From contig CAKZLS010000187.1 in assembly GCA_937127205.1 (NCBI GenBank), forward strand, positions 1 to 5,579: DNA of 5,579 bases, read 5' to 3'. Both the position numbers and the translations under genes were made by a program. The stretch comes from an uncultured Rhodospirillales bacterium (lineage in GTDB: Bacteria > Pseudomonadota > Alphaproteobacteria > Rhodospirillales > Defluviicoccaceae). The number at the start of each line of letters is the position of its first letter. The first letter of the stretch is position 1. The notes beneath the pieces are model-generated. The model did no database searches. It saw nothing but the letters and a program-made list of their open reading frames with translations, and was not told the DNA's origin. Below, in pieces: positions 5,501 through 5,579 of the stretch.

Positions 5501-5579
5501 ATGACCTACGGTGGAATTGGCAAACGCGCGGGCCCGGCCGTTGTCGGCGTCTTGCTCCTTGGGTTGGCGGCGTGTGGCG
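5501..5579 (+). CDS. Putative lipoprotein (partial, signal peptide only)
   Basis: The first 26 codons of a plus-strand gene that runs off the right edge. The peptide MTYGGIGKRAGPAVVGVLLL continues GLAACG. It has a short N-region with Lys-Arg (8-9), a hydrophobic core (about 13-21) and a lipobox LAAC with the lipidated cysteine at residue 25. This is a textbook Sec/signal peptidase II signal, so the product is expected to be a membrane-anchored lipoprotein. The mature protein is outside the window, so its function cannot be assigned. It is transcribed divergently from ccoN across about 400 bp. An alternative ATG at 5495 would add two residues (MK) but is too close to the ribosome binding site. 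Confidence 0.75.
   Translation, partial: MTYGGIGKRAGPAVVGVLLLGLAACG

Noticed and set aside
1..5579. Search for an undescribed system, mobile element, CRISPR array, tRNA or rRNA
   Set aside because: No repeats of array type, transposase-like frames, terminal inverted repeats or cloverleaf-forming segments were seen. The coding content is a standard cbb3 oxidase locus.

Overview
The window holds a proteobacterial cbb3-type (heme-copper class C) cytochrome c oxidase locus on the minus strand. Read in the direction of transcription it runs ccoN (5101-3623), ccoO (3611-2889), ccoQ (2879-2721), ccoP (2718-1861), then after a 148-bp gap ccoG (about 1712-168) and the first 53 codons of ccoH/fixH (161-1, cut by the window edge). 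A divergent plus-strand gene begins at about 5501. It is represented only by a lipoprotein signal peptide ending in a lipobox cysteine before the window ends. By eye the DNA is moderately GC-rich. The gene order ccoNOQP-ccoGH and the FixQ-, FixG- and FixH-like protein features fit an alphaproteobacterium best. That placement is an inference from protein character, not a measured phylogeny.

The genes work together. CcoN is the catalytic subunit with hemes b and b3 and CuB. CcoO (one heme c) and CcoP (two hemes c) carry electrons from the periplasmic cytochrome c pool or bc1 complex to it. CcoQ is a one-helix accessory subunit. CcoG is a membrane protein with ferredoxin-like clusters, linked in the literature to copper reduction for CuB assembly. 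CcoH is a single-span assembly factor. The usual next genes, ccoI and ccoS, would lie to the left of the window.

All six cco products are intact where visible. Every expected heme ligand, CuB ligand and cluster cysteine is present. No frameshift, insertion sequence, CRISPR array, tRNA or rRNA was seen. ccoNOQP is tightly packed, with gaps of 11, 9 and 2 bp. Two non-coding stretches carry signals: the 399-bp divergent region (5102-5500) and the 148-bp ccoP-ccoG junction (1713-1860).

The divergent region contains a good sigma70-like minus-strand promoter (TTGACT, 17 bp, TATGAT) about 180 nt upstream of ccoN. A 7-bp inverted repeat brackets its core. A perfect 11-bp-stem hairpin with a T-rich tail sits just before the ccoN ribosome binding site. 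I found no clean FNR/FixK box there. The ccoP-ccoG junction has a weak terminator-like hairpin, an AT-rich promoter-like patch and a second hairpin, which suggests ccoGH can be expressed separately from the structural genes.

No undescribed system is evident. The content is a conventional respiratory operon, and the points worth a second look are its regulatory DNA.
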